The notes: generated by a model from the sequence alone, not told the origin. A DNA stretch of 64,000 nt from JAOUEA01 sp963825635 (GCA_963825635.1 CAWGTU010000003.1:372001-436000), one strand, 5' to 3'. Numbered from the stretch's first letter, positions 51,851 through 60,261 are shown. Numbers and translations are program-made.

Positions 51851-52621
51851 ATGACGCGCGACGCCCTCACGTCGACCGCAGCGATCGAGCTCCGTGGGAT
51901 CCATCACCGTTTCGGCGAGGTGACTGCACTCGCCGACGTCCACTTCACGATCCACCGGCACGAGCGGCTGGGCATCGTCGGGCCCAGCGGCTGCGGGAAG
52001 TCGACGCTGCTGTCAGCGATCGCTGGTCTGATCCAGCCCGATGAGGGCACGGTCGAGATCGGCGAGGCCATGACTGCGCAGGAACGGCTTCGCCGGTGCG
52101 CGCTGATGCCCCAGCGCGATCTCCTCTTGCCGTGGCGCACCGCGATCGACAACGCGGCGATCGCGCTCGAGAACCGAGGGATGAGGCGATCCGAAGCACG
52201 CGATCGAACCCGTCCCCTGTTCGATCGATTCGGTCTCGCGGAGTTCGAAGAGCGCACCCCCGACGAGCTATCCGGTGGCATGCGGCAGCGCGTCGCCTTC
52301 CTGCGCACGCTCATGGCCGAGAAGGACATCCTGCTGCTCGACGAGCCGTTCGCCGCCCTCGACTCGATCACGCGCTCGGGCATGCAGGAGTGGCTGCTGG
52401 CCGCTCTCGAGCAGGAACCCCGTACGGTGCTGCTCGTCACCCACGACGTCGACGAGGCGCTGCTACTCACGCACCGCGTGGTCGTGATGTCCGCTCGCCC
52501 AGGGCGTATCGTGCGCACGCTCGAGACCGACTTCCCGCGTGATCGTCCGAGGCGCGAGATCGTGACCTCGCCTGAGTTCGCGACCTTGAAGGAATCCGCG
52601 CTAGAGGCGCTGGAGCTATGA
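51851..52621 (+). CDS. ABC importer ATPase (NitT/TauT/ThiZ type)
   Basis: 256 aa. Walker A GPSGCGKST, Q-loop LMPQRDLLLPWRTAIDN, signature LSGGMRQR, Walker B ILLLDEPFAALD, switch VTHDVDEALLL. The MPQRDLLLPW form of the Q-loop is typical of nitrate/taurine/aminopyrimidine importers. I use the ATG at 51851; an in-frame ATG at 51773 lies inside operator site 2 and is less likely. Stop overlaps the permease ATG (52618-52621). Energises the transporter of the divergent operon. Confidence 0.9.
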   Translation: MTRDALTSTAAIELRGIHHRFGEVTALADVHFTIHRHERLGIVGPSGCGKSTLLSAIAGLIQPDEGTVEIGEAMTAQERLRRCALMPQRDLLLPWRTAIDNAAIALENRGMRRSEARDRTRPLFDRFGLAEFEERTPDELSGGMRQRVAFLRTLMAEKDILLLDEPFAALDSITRSGMQEWLLAALEQEPRTVLLVTHDVDEALLLTHRVVVMSARPGRIVRTLETDFPRDRPRREIVTSPEFATLKESALEALEL

Positions 52622-53442
52622 GCGAGCGCAGCGTCACCACGCCGAAGACGAGCGAGGCGCGCACGCGCCGCAGCCGCACTCGCAGCATCATCGATCGATA
52701 CGGGCCGCCGGCCCTCATCGTGGTGCTCACGATCGCGGTCTGGGAACTGATCATCCAGGTATTCGACGTGCCGACGTACATATGGTCACCTCCGACACTC
52801 ATCGCGGAGACGGTGAGAGAGGAACTGCCGGAGCTGCTCCGCCACTCAGCGGTCACGCTCACCGAGACTCTGGTGGGCTTCTTCGTGGCGGTCGTCGCGG
52901 GGCTCTTCTTCGGGCTACTCCTTCACTTCTCGTCCTTGGCGAAGCGGGCCTTGTATCCACTCCTCATCGCCTCGCAGAGCATCCCAACGGTGATCCTCGC
53001 CCCGGTCTTCGTGTTGGTCCTCGGGTTCGGCCTGTGGCCGAAGGTGGCGGTCGTCGCCCTCTTCTGCTTCTTCCCCATCGTCGTGGGCACGATCGACGGG
53101 TTGTGGAGCGTGGACCGCGAGTACATCCGGATGATGCTCACCCTCGACGCGACCAGGATGGGCATCTTCCGGCGGGTCGAGTTCCCCTCGGCTCTGCCGC
53201 AGATCTTCACCGGTCTCCGCGTTGCTGCCACCTACGCTGCGATCGGGGCCGTGTTCGGCGAGTGGGCCGGCTCGCAATCCGGCCTCGGGTGGCAGATGCT
53301 TCAAGCCAAGGGCCGGCTCGACACCGCGCTCGTCTTCGCCGACATCGTCTTCATCACCGTGATGGCGCTCTCGCTGTTCGGAGCCGTCACGCTCGTCGAA
53401 CGCCTCACGATCCCCTGGGCGAGGAAGGGAGGGAAGACCTAG
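52618..53442 (+). CDS. ABC importer permease (ThiX/SsuC type)
   Basis: 274 aa. Six TM segments and the EAA loop EYIRMMLTLDATRMGIFRRVEFPSALPQIFTGLRVAATYAAIGAVFGEWAG, which docks the ATPase. Basic cytoplasmic N-terminus (SEARTRRSRTRS). Likely works as a homodimer with the 51851 ATPase and the 53521 binding protein. The pattern GLRVAATYAAIGAVFGEW is common to pyrimidine, nitrate and sulphonate importers. Confidence 0.9.
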   Translation: MSERSVTTPKTSEARTRRSRTRSIIDRYGPPALIVVLTIAVWELIIQVFDVPTYIWSPPTLIAETVREELPELLRHSAVTLTETLVGFFVAVVAGLFFGLLLHFSSLAKRALYPLLIASQSIPTVILAPVFVLVLGFGLWPKVAVVALFCFFPIVVGTIDGLWSVDREYIRMMLTLDATRMGIFRRVEFPSALPQIFTGLRVAATYAAIGAVFGEWAGSQSGLGWQMLQAKGRLDTALVFADIVFITVMALSLFGAVTLVERLTIPWARKGGKT

Positions 53443-53520
53443 AGAGGGGTAGCAGCCCAGCTCCGCCGCTCGGAACGCGACATATCAGGGCAACGACAGA
53501 CGGAACGGAGGAGGTGCCTT

Positions 53521-54576
53521 GTGAGATCGAAGAAGCGGAACACCCGTTCCCGCGTGCTGGCCCTCGGCGTCGCGGGCATGCTGCTGGTGGCGGCATGCGG
53601 GAGCGACTCGGAGACCCCCGCGGACAACGGGACGACCGACGACGGCGGCAGCGCCGCGGCGCCGGCGACCCTCAAGGTGGCGCTGGACTGGTTCCCGAAC
53701 CCGGACCACGTGGCGCTCTATTACGCCCAGGACAACGGCTACTTCGACGACCAGAACCTGACCGTGGAGTTCGAGGTGCCGTCGGACGTCACCGCCGGCC
53801 TGAAGCTCGTCGCCACCAACAAGTTCGACCTGTCGATCTTCTACCAGGGCGACATGTTCTTCGCGGCCGAAGAGGGGCTGCCGGTGATCGCGGTGGGCTC
53901 GCTCGTGCCGCAGCCGCTCAACTCACTGATGGCGCTCGCAGACTCCAAGGTCCAAGGCCCCGAGACCGTGGCGGGGGCGACGATCGGCGTGGCCGGGCTA
54001 CCTTTCGACGACGCGATCCTCGACACGATCCGCCAGAGCCAGGGGCTCTCCGAGGACGACGTCGAGAGCGTGAACGTTGGCTTCGACCTCGTTCCGGCGC
54101 TGCTCTCCAAGCAGGTCGACGCGGCGATCGGTACATATTTCAACATCGAGGGCATCCACATCGAGTCCGAGACCGGTGAGCCTCCGGTCATCGTGAAGAT
54201 GGAGGAGCTGGGAGTCCCGACCTACGATGAGCTGATCGTCGTGGCGAACAGCGAGCGGCTGCTGGACGATCCCGAGTATGCCGACGCGGTGAGCCGCTTC
54301 CTCGCGGCGATGATCGAGGGGACGGAGGGGGCACAGGCCGATGAGGCCGGCTCACTCGAATCGATGAAGCAGAACACGGAGTACTCCGACGAGGAGCTCG
54401 AGGCGATGGTCCCCGACACGCTGCCGCTCCTCAGCTCACCGGAGGGCATCGCGACGGGCTGCTTCAGCCTCGAGAACTGGGCGACCTTCGGAGACTGGAT
54501 GATCGAGAACCAGTTGCTCGAGAACGAGGTCGATCCCGCGACCATCGCGACGAACGATCATCTGGCGAGCTGCTGA
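53521..54576 (+). CDS. NMT1/ThiY-like substrate-binding lipoprotein
   Basis: 351 aa. Signal peptide with lipobox VAAC (Cys at about residue 26), Gly/Asp-rich linker, then LKVALDWFPNPDHVALYYAQDNGYFDDQNLTVEFEVPSDVTAGLKLVATNKFDLSIFYQGDMF. The DWxPNxxH start is the hallmark of the NMT1 family, whose known ligands include formylaminopyrimidine (ThiY) and HMP-like pyrimidines. GTG start with GGAGG upstream. Third gene of the importer operon, 78 bp after the permease. Confidence 0.88.
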   Translation: MRSKKRNTRSRVLALGVAGMLLVAACGSDSETPADNGTTDDGGSAAAPATLKVALDWFPNPDHVALYYAQDNGYFDDQNLTVEFEVPSDVTAGLKLVATNKFDLSIFYQGDMFFAAEEGLPVIAVGSLVPQPLNSLMALADSKVQGPETVAGATIGVAGLPFDDAILDTIRQSQGLSEDDVESVNVGFDLVPALLSKQVDAAIGTYFNIEGIHIESETGEPPVIVKMEELGVPTYDELIVVANSERLLDDPEYADAVSRFLAAMIEGTEGAQADEAGSLESMKQNTEYSDEELEAMVPDTLPLLSSPEGIATGCFSLENWATFGDWMIENQLLENEVDPATIATNDHLASC

Positions 54577-54584
54577 GCACGTCC

Positions 54585-54617
54585 GATGGCGGGGGAGGCG
54601 AGACCTCCCCCGCCATC
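54585..54617. terminator. Bidirectional hairpin terminator
   Basis: A perfect 14-bp stem (GATGGCGGGGGAGG / CCTCCCCCGCCATC) with a 5-base loop lies between the convergent binding-protein gene and TenA gene. No T-run follows on either side, as is usual in high-GC genomes. Confidence 0.85.
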
Positions 54618-54641
54618 ACCGTGTTCGGCGTCGTCCGCCGT

Positions 54642-55343
54642 TCAATCACCGCGAAGATCGGGCCACTGCTCGAGCGTGTAGGCCATCTCCCAGAAGGAGC
54701 GCTCCAACCTGGAACTGGTTGCGAAGATCTGGGCGACCTCTCGCCGGCGCGCGTCGCTCGTCGCATCCTCGAGCACCAGGGCGTCGAAGTCGCGCCGCAT
54801 GTCGTCGACCAACGAGACGTTCTCGGGCAGCGTGAAGTAGGCGATCCAGCCCCCGTAGACCGGATGGGTCACCTCCGTGCGCTCACGCAACGCGGCTGCG
54901 ATCTCCACGTAGCTCCATGAGCACGGCAGCAGCGAGGCCATGATCTCCATCGGTCCGCCCCGCATCGCCAGTGAGTGCAAGTAGCTCGTGTACGCGACGT
55001 TGGCCGGCGCCTTCCCGAGCGAGCCGCCTCGGTCGGCGGCGCCGAGCTCGATCACCTTCGCGAGCAGGGCTCGGTTGCTCGGGATCTCAGCTTCGAGCAC
55101 CTTGTTCAGGTCGGTCGTGAAGTATCGGAGCTCGTGCTCCGACCGCGACTTCGCCGCTCCCATCGCTAGACACCGGGCGTATTCCTCCAGATAGAAGATG
55201 TCTTGCTCGAGGAAGAACCGGAACTTGTCGAGTGGCAACGTACCCGCAGCAAGCTCCGTGATGAATGGATGCTGGTGCAGCGCGGCCCAGATGGACGAGC
55301 TCTCCTCGCGAAACAGGTCGGAAGACGAGATCGTTGTGGTCAC
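54642..55343 (-). CDS. TenA/thiaminase II-family protein (2)
   Basis: 233 aa. IWAALHQHPFITELAAGTLPLDKFRFFLEQDIFYLEEYARCL, LLPCSWSYVEIAAAL and RLERSFWEMAY. The Asp44 (QDIFYL), Tyr47, Cys135 and Glu205 equivalents are all present, unlike the first TenA (42287), where Asp44 is Asn. GTG start at 55343 with GGGAGG upstream. It stands alone in convergent orientation to the importer operon. Expected to hydrolyse an aminomethyl- or thiamine-type pyrimidine. Confidence 0.87.
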   Translation of the reverse strand: MTTTISSSDLFREESSSIWAALHQHPFITELAAGTLPLDKFRFFLEQDIFYLEEYARCLAMGAAKSRSEHELRYFTTDLNKVLEAEIPSNRALLAKVIELGAADRGGSLGKAPANVAYTSYLHSLAMRGGPMEIMASLLPCSWSYVEIAAALRERTEVTHPVYGGWIAYFTLPENVSLVDDMRRDFDALVLEDATSDARRREVAQIFATSSRLERSFWEMAYTLEQWPDLRGD

Positions 55344-55467
55344 CCCGCGCCTCCCGTTCTCTTGAACCAAGACTCGTTCATGCCGCTCAGTGTATGCGGA
55401 CGATAGCCAGGAAAGCGCCGTGAGGTCCGCCTCTTCGCCGACGGAAACTTCAGGGAGGGCCTCATGC

Positions 55468-55650
55468 GGCCTCGATACCTTCCGCACCCACTACAACGAG
55501 GTCCACCCCCACCGGGCGATCGGACGACCCACCCCGGCCGAGGCGTTCGCGGCCCGACCGAAGGCGGTCCCCTCGCTGCCGCGGCTCGAGGTTCCTCCGC
55601 ACCACCGGGTGCGCCGCGACAAGGTCGATGCCGTCCCGAGCCCGGTGTGA
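55468..55650 (+). pseudogene. IS481-like transposase, C-terminal fragment
   Basis: LDTFRTHYNEVHPHRAIGRPTPAEAFAARPKAVP is the typical end of an IS481/IS3-type DDE integrase core (YNxxRPHRALGxxTPxxA). Nothing of the N-terminal part or the DDE residues is present upstream. A relic of a past insertion, next to the tRNA. Confidence 0.7.
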
Positions 55651-55671
55651 ACGAACTTCGTCAGTCGCACA

Positions 55672-55703
55672 GGTTGGTTGGTTGGTTGGGTGGGTGGGTG
55701 GGT
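55672..55703. repeat. (GGTT)4(GGGT)4 microsatellite
   Basis: Four GGTT units directly followed by four GGGT units, ending at the 3' base of the tRNA gene. Tetranucleotide tracts of this kind recur in the window (TCGG tracts at about 24551 and 34843). Confidence 0.85.
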
Positions 55704-55784
55704 GGGAGGAGGAGGATTCGAACCTCCGTAGGCATCGCCGGCGATTTTACAGACCGCTCCCTTTGGCCGCTCGGGCATCCTCCC
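55703..55784 (-). tRNA. tRNA-Tyr (GUA)
   Basis: 82 nt. Acceptor stem GGGAGGA/TCCTCCC, D-stem CCC/GGG, anticodon stem GCGGT/ATCGC with loop CTGTAAA (anticodon GUA), long class II variable arm (GGC-GAT-GCC) and T-arm GGAGG-TTCGAAT-CCTCC. The long variable arm and GUA both fit bacterial tRNA-Tyr. The discriminator is A. CCA is not encoded (ACCC follows). Confidence 0.93.
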
Positions 55785-55838
55785 GTGGTGCGCCTCCGAG
55801 GATAGCGAACCGGGCAGCCACCGCGCAGCGGCCGAGGG

Positions 55839-55844
55839 TAAGCT
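55839..55844 (+). promoter_or_regulatory. TAAGCT -10 box of a leaderless promoter
   Basis: TAnnnT box ending 7 nt before the ATG of the YajQ gene, with no ribosome site between. Confidence 0.45.
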
Positions 55845-55851
55845 GCGCCAC

Positions 55852-56349
55852 ATGGCCAAAGACCAGTTCTCCTTCGACATCGTGAGCGAGGTCGACCTGC
55901 AGGAGGTGCGCAACGCGGTCGACCAGACCGGGCGCGAGCTCTCCCAGCGGTTCGACTTCAAGGGCACCGACACGTCGATCACGCTCGGCGAGGGCACGAT
56001 CGAGCTGCACTCCGCCACCGAGGACCGCCTCAAGGCGGCATGGCAGGTGCTGCAGGAACGCGCGGTGAAGCGGAACATCCCGCTCAAGGCGCTGCAGGCG
56101 GGGCCGATCGAGGACGCCGCCAAGGGCACCGCTCGGCAGACGGTCACGATCGTCACGGGCATCAGCGACGAGAAGACCAAGGAGATCTCGAAGTTCGTTC
56201 GCCAGGCGGTGCCGAAGATCCAGACCCAGATCCAGGGCGCGCAGGTGCGGGTGCTCGGCAAGAGCAAGGACGACCTGCAGGCGGCGATCCGCGCCGTCAA
56301 GGAGCACGACTTCGGGCTCGCCCTGCAGTTCACGAACTACCGGCCCTGA
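55852..56349 (+). CDS. YajQ-family nucleotide-binding protein
   Basis: 165 aa, the usual length. FSFDIVSEVDLQEVRNAVDQTGRELSQRFDFKGT at the start, AVKRNIPLKALQ in the middle and VRVLGKSKDDLQAAIRAVKEHDFGLALQFTNYR at the end are the family signature. YajQ proteins have two ferredoxin-like domains and bind RNA or cyclic di-GMP in some species. First gene of the conserved stretch after the tRNA. Confidence 0.93.
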   Translation: MAKDQFSFDIVSEVDLQEVRNAVDQTGRELSQRFDFKGTDTSITLGEGTIELHSATEDRLKAAWQVLQERAVKRNIPLKALQAGPIEDAAKGTARQTVTIVTGISDEKTKEISKFVRQAVPKIQTQIQGAQVRVLGKSKDDLQAAIRAVKEHDFGLALQFTNYRP

Positions 56350-56395
56350 CCTCGCATTGCGCGCTCGGGGGCCCACGGGTACCCTGACCCGACTC

Positions 56396-56401
56396 AGGAG
56401 G
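56396..56401 (+). promoter_or_regulatory. Ribosome site deciding the aminotransferase start
   Basis: AGGAGG lies 8 nt before GTG 56410. This rules out the in-frame GTG at 56401, which overlaps it. A TACCCT box (56380-56385) upstream gives this mRNA a leader, unlike many neighbours. Confidence 0.6.
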
Positions 56402-56409
56402 TGATACGC

Positions 56410-57792
56410 GTGGACCTCGAACGGTTGAAGGCGCGCGCGGCGGAGATCGCCGACACGGAAACGAAGGTGTGGCTGACCCGGACCCAGGCGTCCGAGAAGC
56501 TGTACCAGCGAGCGACGAAGACCCTGCCCAACGGCGTGGTCTCGAACTTCCAGGCGGGCGACCCGTACCCCGTCTACCTCGAGCACGGCAAGGGTTCCAC
56601 GGTCACCGACGTCGACGGAAACGTGTACACCGACTTCCACGGCGGGTTCGGCGTGAACGTGGTCGGCCACGCCCATCCGAAGATCGTCGAGGCGATCAAG
56701 AAGGCGGCCGACGACGCGATCCACTTCGCGGTCACCACCGAGACCACGGTGGCACTGGCCGAGGAGATCTGCTCGCGGTTCCAGTGCGATCAGATGCGCT
56801 TCGTGAACTCGGGCACCGAGGCGACGATGGACGCGATCCGGGTGGCACGGGCCGCGACCGGTCGCGACAAGATCGTCAAGATGGAGGGCTCCTACCACGG
56901 CCACCACGACTCGGTGCTGTTCTCGGTCGTGCCCGAGGCCGACGTGCTCGACCTGCGGCACAGCGTCGACCAGAGCGGCACGCCCTGGTACACGACGCAG
57001 CCGACGTCCAAGGGCGTGCCGCGGGCGCTGTGGGACACGACGATCATCGTGCCTTTCAACGACGCGGCCGCGGTGGAGTCGGCGTTCGCCGACAACCCCG
57101 GCGAGATCGCGGCGGTGATCCTCGAGCCGGTGATGATGAACATCGGCATCGTGGTGCCGGCCGACGGCTACCTGCAGGCGCTCAAGGACGCGTGCGAGCG
57201 CCACGGCGCCGTGTTGATCTTCGACGAGGTCAAGTGCGGCGGCACGATCGCGTACGGCGGTGCGGCCGAGCGCTACGGCGTGGTGCCGCACCTGGCCGCT
57301 TGGGCCAAGGCGATCGGCGGCGGCGCGACGACCGGCGCCTTCGGCGGCGACGCGAGCATCATGGAGCACGTCACGAAGGGCGCGGCGCAGCAGGGCACGT
57401 TCAACGGCAACCCGCTGTCGTCGGCCGTGGGCCTCGCGGCCCTCACCCAGGTGCTGACGCGTGACGCGTACGACCACCTCGGGAAGCTCGGCACGATGCT
57501 CGCCGAGGGGTGCAACCGGGCGATCGCCGACAGCGGCATCCCCGCGCACACGGTCGACCTCGGCGCGAAGGGCTGCGTCTCGTACCGGCCCGAGCCACTC
57601 ACGAACTACCGGGACTTCCTGGAGACGATCCCCGACATCTACTGGGCGTCCTACCCGTGGATGGTCAACCGGGGCATCTTCATGACCCCCGGCGACGAGG
57701 AGCAGTGGACGGTCTCGGTCCAGCACACCGAGGACGACGTGCAGAAGTACGTCGACGCGTTCGGCGAGTTCTGCCAGGTCCTCACCTCGTAG
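56410..57792 (+). CDS. Class III aminotransferase, glutamate-1-semialdehyde-mutase-like
   Basis: 460 aa. PNGVVSNFQAGDPYPVYLEHGKGSTVTDVDGN, FVNSGTEATMDAIRVARAATGRDKIVKMEGSYHGHHDS, FDEVKCGGTIAYGG and the PLP-lysine block AAWAKAIGGGATTGAFGG. The pattern follows GSA aminomutase (HemL), but Asp/Glu details (FDEVKCGG for FDEVMTGF) differ, so it is probably an omega-amino acid or related aminotransferase rather than HemL. It is followed by two hairpins and then a PLP decarboxylase gene, which may be functionally linked. Confidence 0.85.
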   Translation: MDLERLKARAAEIADTETKVWLTRTQASEKLYQRATKTLPNGVVSNFQAGDPYPVYLEHGKGSTVTDVDGNVYTDFHGGFGVNVVGHAHPKIVEAIKKAADDAIHFAVTTETTVALAEEICSRFQCDQMRFVNSGTEATMDAIRVARAATGRDKIVKMEGSYHGHHDSVLFSVVPEADVLDLRHSVDQSGTPWYTTQPTSKGVPRALWDTTIIVPFNDAAAVESAFADNPGEIAAVILEPVMMNIGIVVPADGYLQALKDACERHGAVLIFDEVKCGGTIAYGGAAERYGVVPHLAAWAKAIGGGATTGAFGGDASIMEHVTKGAAQQGTFNGNPLSSAVGLAALTQVLTRDAYDHLGKLGTMLAEGCNRAIADSGIPAHTVDLGAKGCVSYRPEPLTNYRDFLETIPDIYWASYPWMVNRGIFMTPGDEEQWTVSVQHTEDDVQKYVDAFGEFCQVLTS

Positions 57793-57793
57793 T

Positions 57794-57846
57794 CCCCGCT
57801 CGGCGGGGATCGATCGGACGCGGCGGGCCGGCCCTCGGGCCGGCCC
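57794..57846 (+). terminator. Two GC-rich hairpins after the aminotransferase gene
   Basis: CCCCGC-TCG-GCGGGG (57794-57808) and a GGGCCGGCCC..GGGCCGGCCC pair (57825-57846, followed by TTCG). They lie between the aminotransferase stop and the next ribosome site. Confidence 0.65.
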
Positions 57847-57873
57847 TTCGTGTTGGCGGAGGAGACCACCACG

Positions 57874-59257
57874 ATGGACGAGATGCACCGCTACACCGAC
57901 GAGACCGAGGCGCTGTCGCGCGCGATCGTCGCCTACGCCCGCAACCGCATCGCGAGCCCACAGCCCCTCGACGGCTCGGCCAGCGGCGAGGAGCTCACGC
58001 GACGCGCCGGTGAGACGGTCACCCCCGACGGCCTCGGCGGGGAGGAGGCGTTGCGCGTCTGGAGCGAGGTGCTGGCGCCGGCGACGATCTCGACCGACCA
58101 TCCGTCGTCGATGGCGTTCGTGCCCGGCGCACCCACGAAGGCCGCGGTGCTGTTCGACCTCGTGGTGGGCGCCTCGTCGACGATCGCGGCGGGATGGATC
58201 GACGGCGCCGGGGCGATCTGGGCCGAGAACCAGGCGCTGCGCTGGCTCGCCGACCTCGCCGGGTTCCCGGACGGACGCCGGCGGGGTCTTCGTGAGCGGA
58301 GGCTCCGCCGGGAACCTCTCGGCGCTGGTCGCGGCGCGTGCCGGTGCGGCGTCGAGGCTCGGGGGACGGCCACCGACCGGGTGGAAGATCGCCGTGGCCG
58401 AGAGCGTGCACTCCTCGGTCGCCACCGCCGCCCGCGTGATCGACGTGGGCATCGTCGACGTGGCGGGCGACGAACGCGGGCGGCTCACGGGCAACGCGCT
58501 CGCCTCGTCGCTCGATGCGATCGGCCCCGACGAGGCCGCGAGCGTCTTCGCGGTGGTCGCGAGCGCGGGCGCGACGAACGCCGGTACGGTCGACGACCTC
58601 GCCGGCGTCGCGGACGTGTGCGAGGCGCGAGGACTGTGGTTCCACGTCGACGGGGCCTACGGAGGCGCCGGGCTCGCGGCGCCGTCGGTGCGCGAGCGCT
58701 ACCGGGGCATCGAGCGCGCCGACTCGTTCATCGTCGATCCGCACAAATGGTTGTTTGCCCCCTACGACTGCTGCGCGCTCGTGTACCGCGACCCGTCGAC
58801 CGCCCACGGCGTGTTCCGGCAGGAAGCCGGGTACCTCGACACGGTGAACCAGCCCGAGGCGGCCTGGAGCGAGTGGAACCCGGCCGACTACGCCTACCAC
58901 CTGTCACGGCGCGCCCGCGGCCTCCCCCTGTGGTTCTCGCTGGCGACCTACGGCACCGATGCGTATCGCGAGGCGATCGAACGGGTGCTGACGCTCACGC
59001 GCGAGACGGCCGAGGAGGTGCGGGTGAGCGATGAGCTCGAGCTCGTGATGGACCCGGAGCTGTCGGTGGTGCTGTTCAGGCGGCTGGGATGGGGCGATGC
59101 GGACTACGAGGCGTGGTGGCGCCGGCTGCTGGAGGCCCAGATCGCGTTCGTGCAACCGACCACGTGGCAGGGCGAGAAGCTCGCACGACTGTGCTTCGTG
59201 AATCCCCGCACCACGATCGACCACGTGCGCGCGGTGCTCGGGACGATGGTTTCGTAG
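57874..59257 (+). pseudogene. PLP-dependent group II decarboxylase, frameshifted
   Basis: The first frame runs from ATG 57874 (GGAGGAG 9 nt upstream) through STDHPSSMAFVPGAPTKAAVLFDL and AIWAENQALRWLADLAGFPDG. The next frame continues with GGVFVSGGSAGNLSALVAAR, the PLP Lys block SFIVDPHKWLFAPYDCCALVYRD and the C-terminal RLCFVNPRTT. Deleting one of two tandem GGAC units (about 58269-58276) joins them into one protein of about 460 residues. Group II enzymes decarboxylate aromatic or acidic amino acids. The 4-bp duplication may be a true mutation. Confidence 0.8.
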
Positions 59258-59282
59258 GGGCTGACGGATCCGCGCGAGGTTC

Positions 59283-60173
59283 CTAGTTCCCGATGGGACC
59301 CTGGCGGCGGTAGACCTCGTCCTGCATCGCCATCAGACGGGCCACCCGCTCCTCGGTCGGCGGGTGGGTGGAGAACAGGCTCGTCAGGCCTCGACCCTTC
59401 AACGCCGACAGCGGGTTCACGATGAACATGTGCGCCTCGCCCGGCTGCAGGGAGTGCGGAGGCGGCACCCGGCGGCTCGTCTGCTCGAGCTTCTGCAGCG
59501 CGCTCGCCAGCGCCTGAGGATCGCTCGAGAGGAACGCGCCCGACTCGTCGGCCTGGAACTCCCGCGAGCGCGAGACCGCCATCTGGATCAGGCCGGCGGC
59601 GATCGGGGCGAGCAGCCACGCCGCGAGCATCACGATCGGGTTCCCGCCCTCGTCGTCGCCACCGAACCAGAGCGCCATCCACGCCAGGTAGCTGATCGAT
59701 GTGCCGATCGCGGCCGCGATCGAGCCCACGAGGATGTCGCGGTTCGCCACGTGGCTCAGCTCGTGGGCCAGCACGCCGCGCAGCTCACGCTCGTCGAGGA
59801 GCTGCAGGATGCCCTGCGTCACCGCGACCTTCGCGTTCTGCGGGTTGCGCCCGGTCGCGAACGCGTTCGGCTGCTGCATCTCCGAGACGTAGACGCCCGG
59901 CATCGGCATGTCGTTGGCCTGCGTCAGCTCCCGCACGATGCGGTAGAGCTGCGGGTAGTCGGCCTCCCCGACCTCCCGCGATCGTGTCGAGCGGACGGCG
60001 ATCGATCCCGACCACCAGTACATCGCGAAGTTGAACCCCAGGCCCATGACGAGCGCGATCGTCATGCCGGCCCGCCCGCCCAGGAGCGCTCCCACCGCCA
60101 GGAACAGCCCCATCATCGCCGCGAGCAGGACCCAGGTCTTGGCCCTGTTGATGCCTGGTGTCACCGTCATCAC
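59283..60173 (-). CDS. htpX: Zinc metalloprotease HtpX
   Basis: 296 aa. Two N-terminal TM segments, the zinc site LAHELSHVANRD (HExxH), further TM segments at about 145-205, the third ligand in SRSREFQADESGA, and FSTHPPTEERVARLMAM at the end. HtpX degrades misfolded membrane proteins. RBS GAGGAG precedes the ATG. Monocistronic between the decarboxylase and the nuo genes. Confidence 0.92.
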   Translation of the reverse strand: MMTVTPGINRAKTWVLLAAMMGLFLAVGALLGGRAGMTIALVMGLGFNFAMYWWSGSIAVRSTRSREVGEADYPQLYRIVRELTQANDMPMPGVYVSEMQQPNAFATGRNPQNAKVAVTQGILQLLDERELRGVLAHELSHVANRDILVGSIAAAIGTSISYLAWMALWFGGDDEGGNPIVMLAAWLLAPIAAGLIQMAVSRSREFQADESGAFLSSDPQALASALQKLEQTSRRVPPPHSLQPGEAHMFIVNPLSALKGRGLTSLFSTHPPTEERVARLMAMQDEVYRRQGPIGN

Positions 60174-60261
60174 TCCTCGTGATCGTTCGATATCGATCGT
60201 CCCATAGGCGGTTCGATACGACGCGCCCGGCGGTTCCCCTGCCGACGCGACGGTGCCGGGA

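Noticed and set aside
51773..51851. Earlier ATG at 51773 as the start of the importer ATPase.
   Set aside because: It lies inside the operator-like site and the probable promoter, and the extra 26 residues have no family similarity.
55672..55703. Short tandem units next to the tRNA as a CRISPR-like repeat.
   Set aside because: Four-base units without spacers; a microsatellite. No CRISPR array or cas gene is seen anywhere in the window.
56410..57792. hemL (glutamate-1-semialdehyde aminomutase).
   Set aside because: The fold matches, but active-site surroundings such as FDEVKCGG and the lack of other haem genes nearby do not support the specific name.
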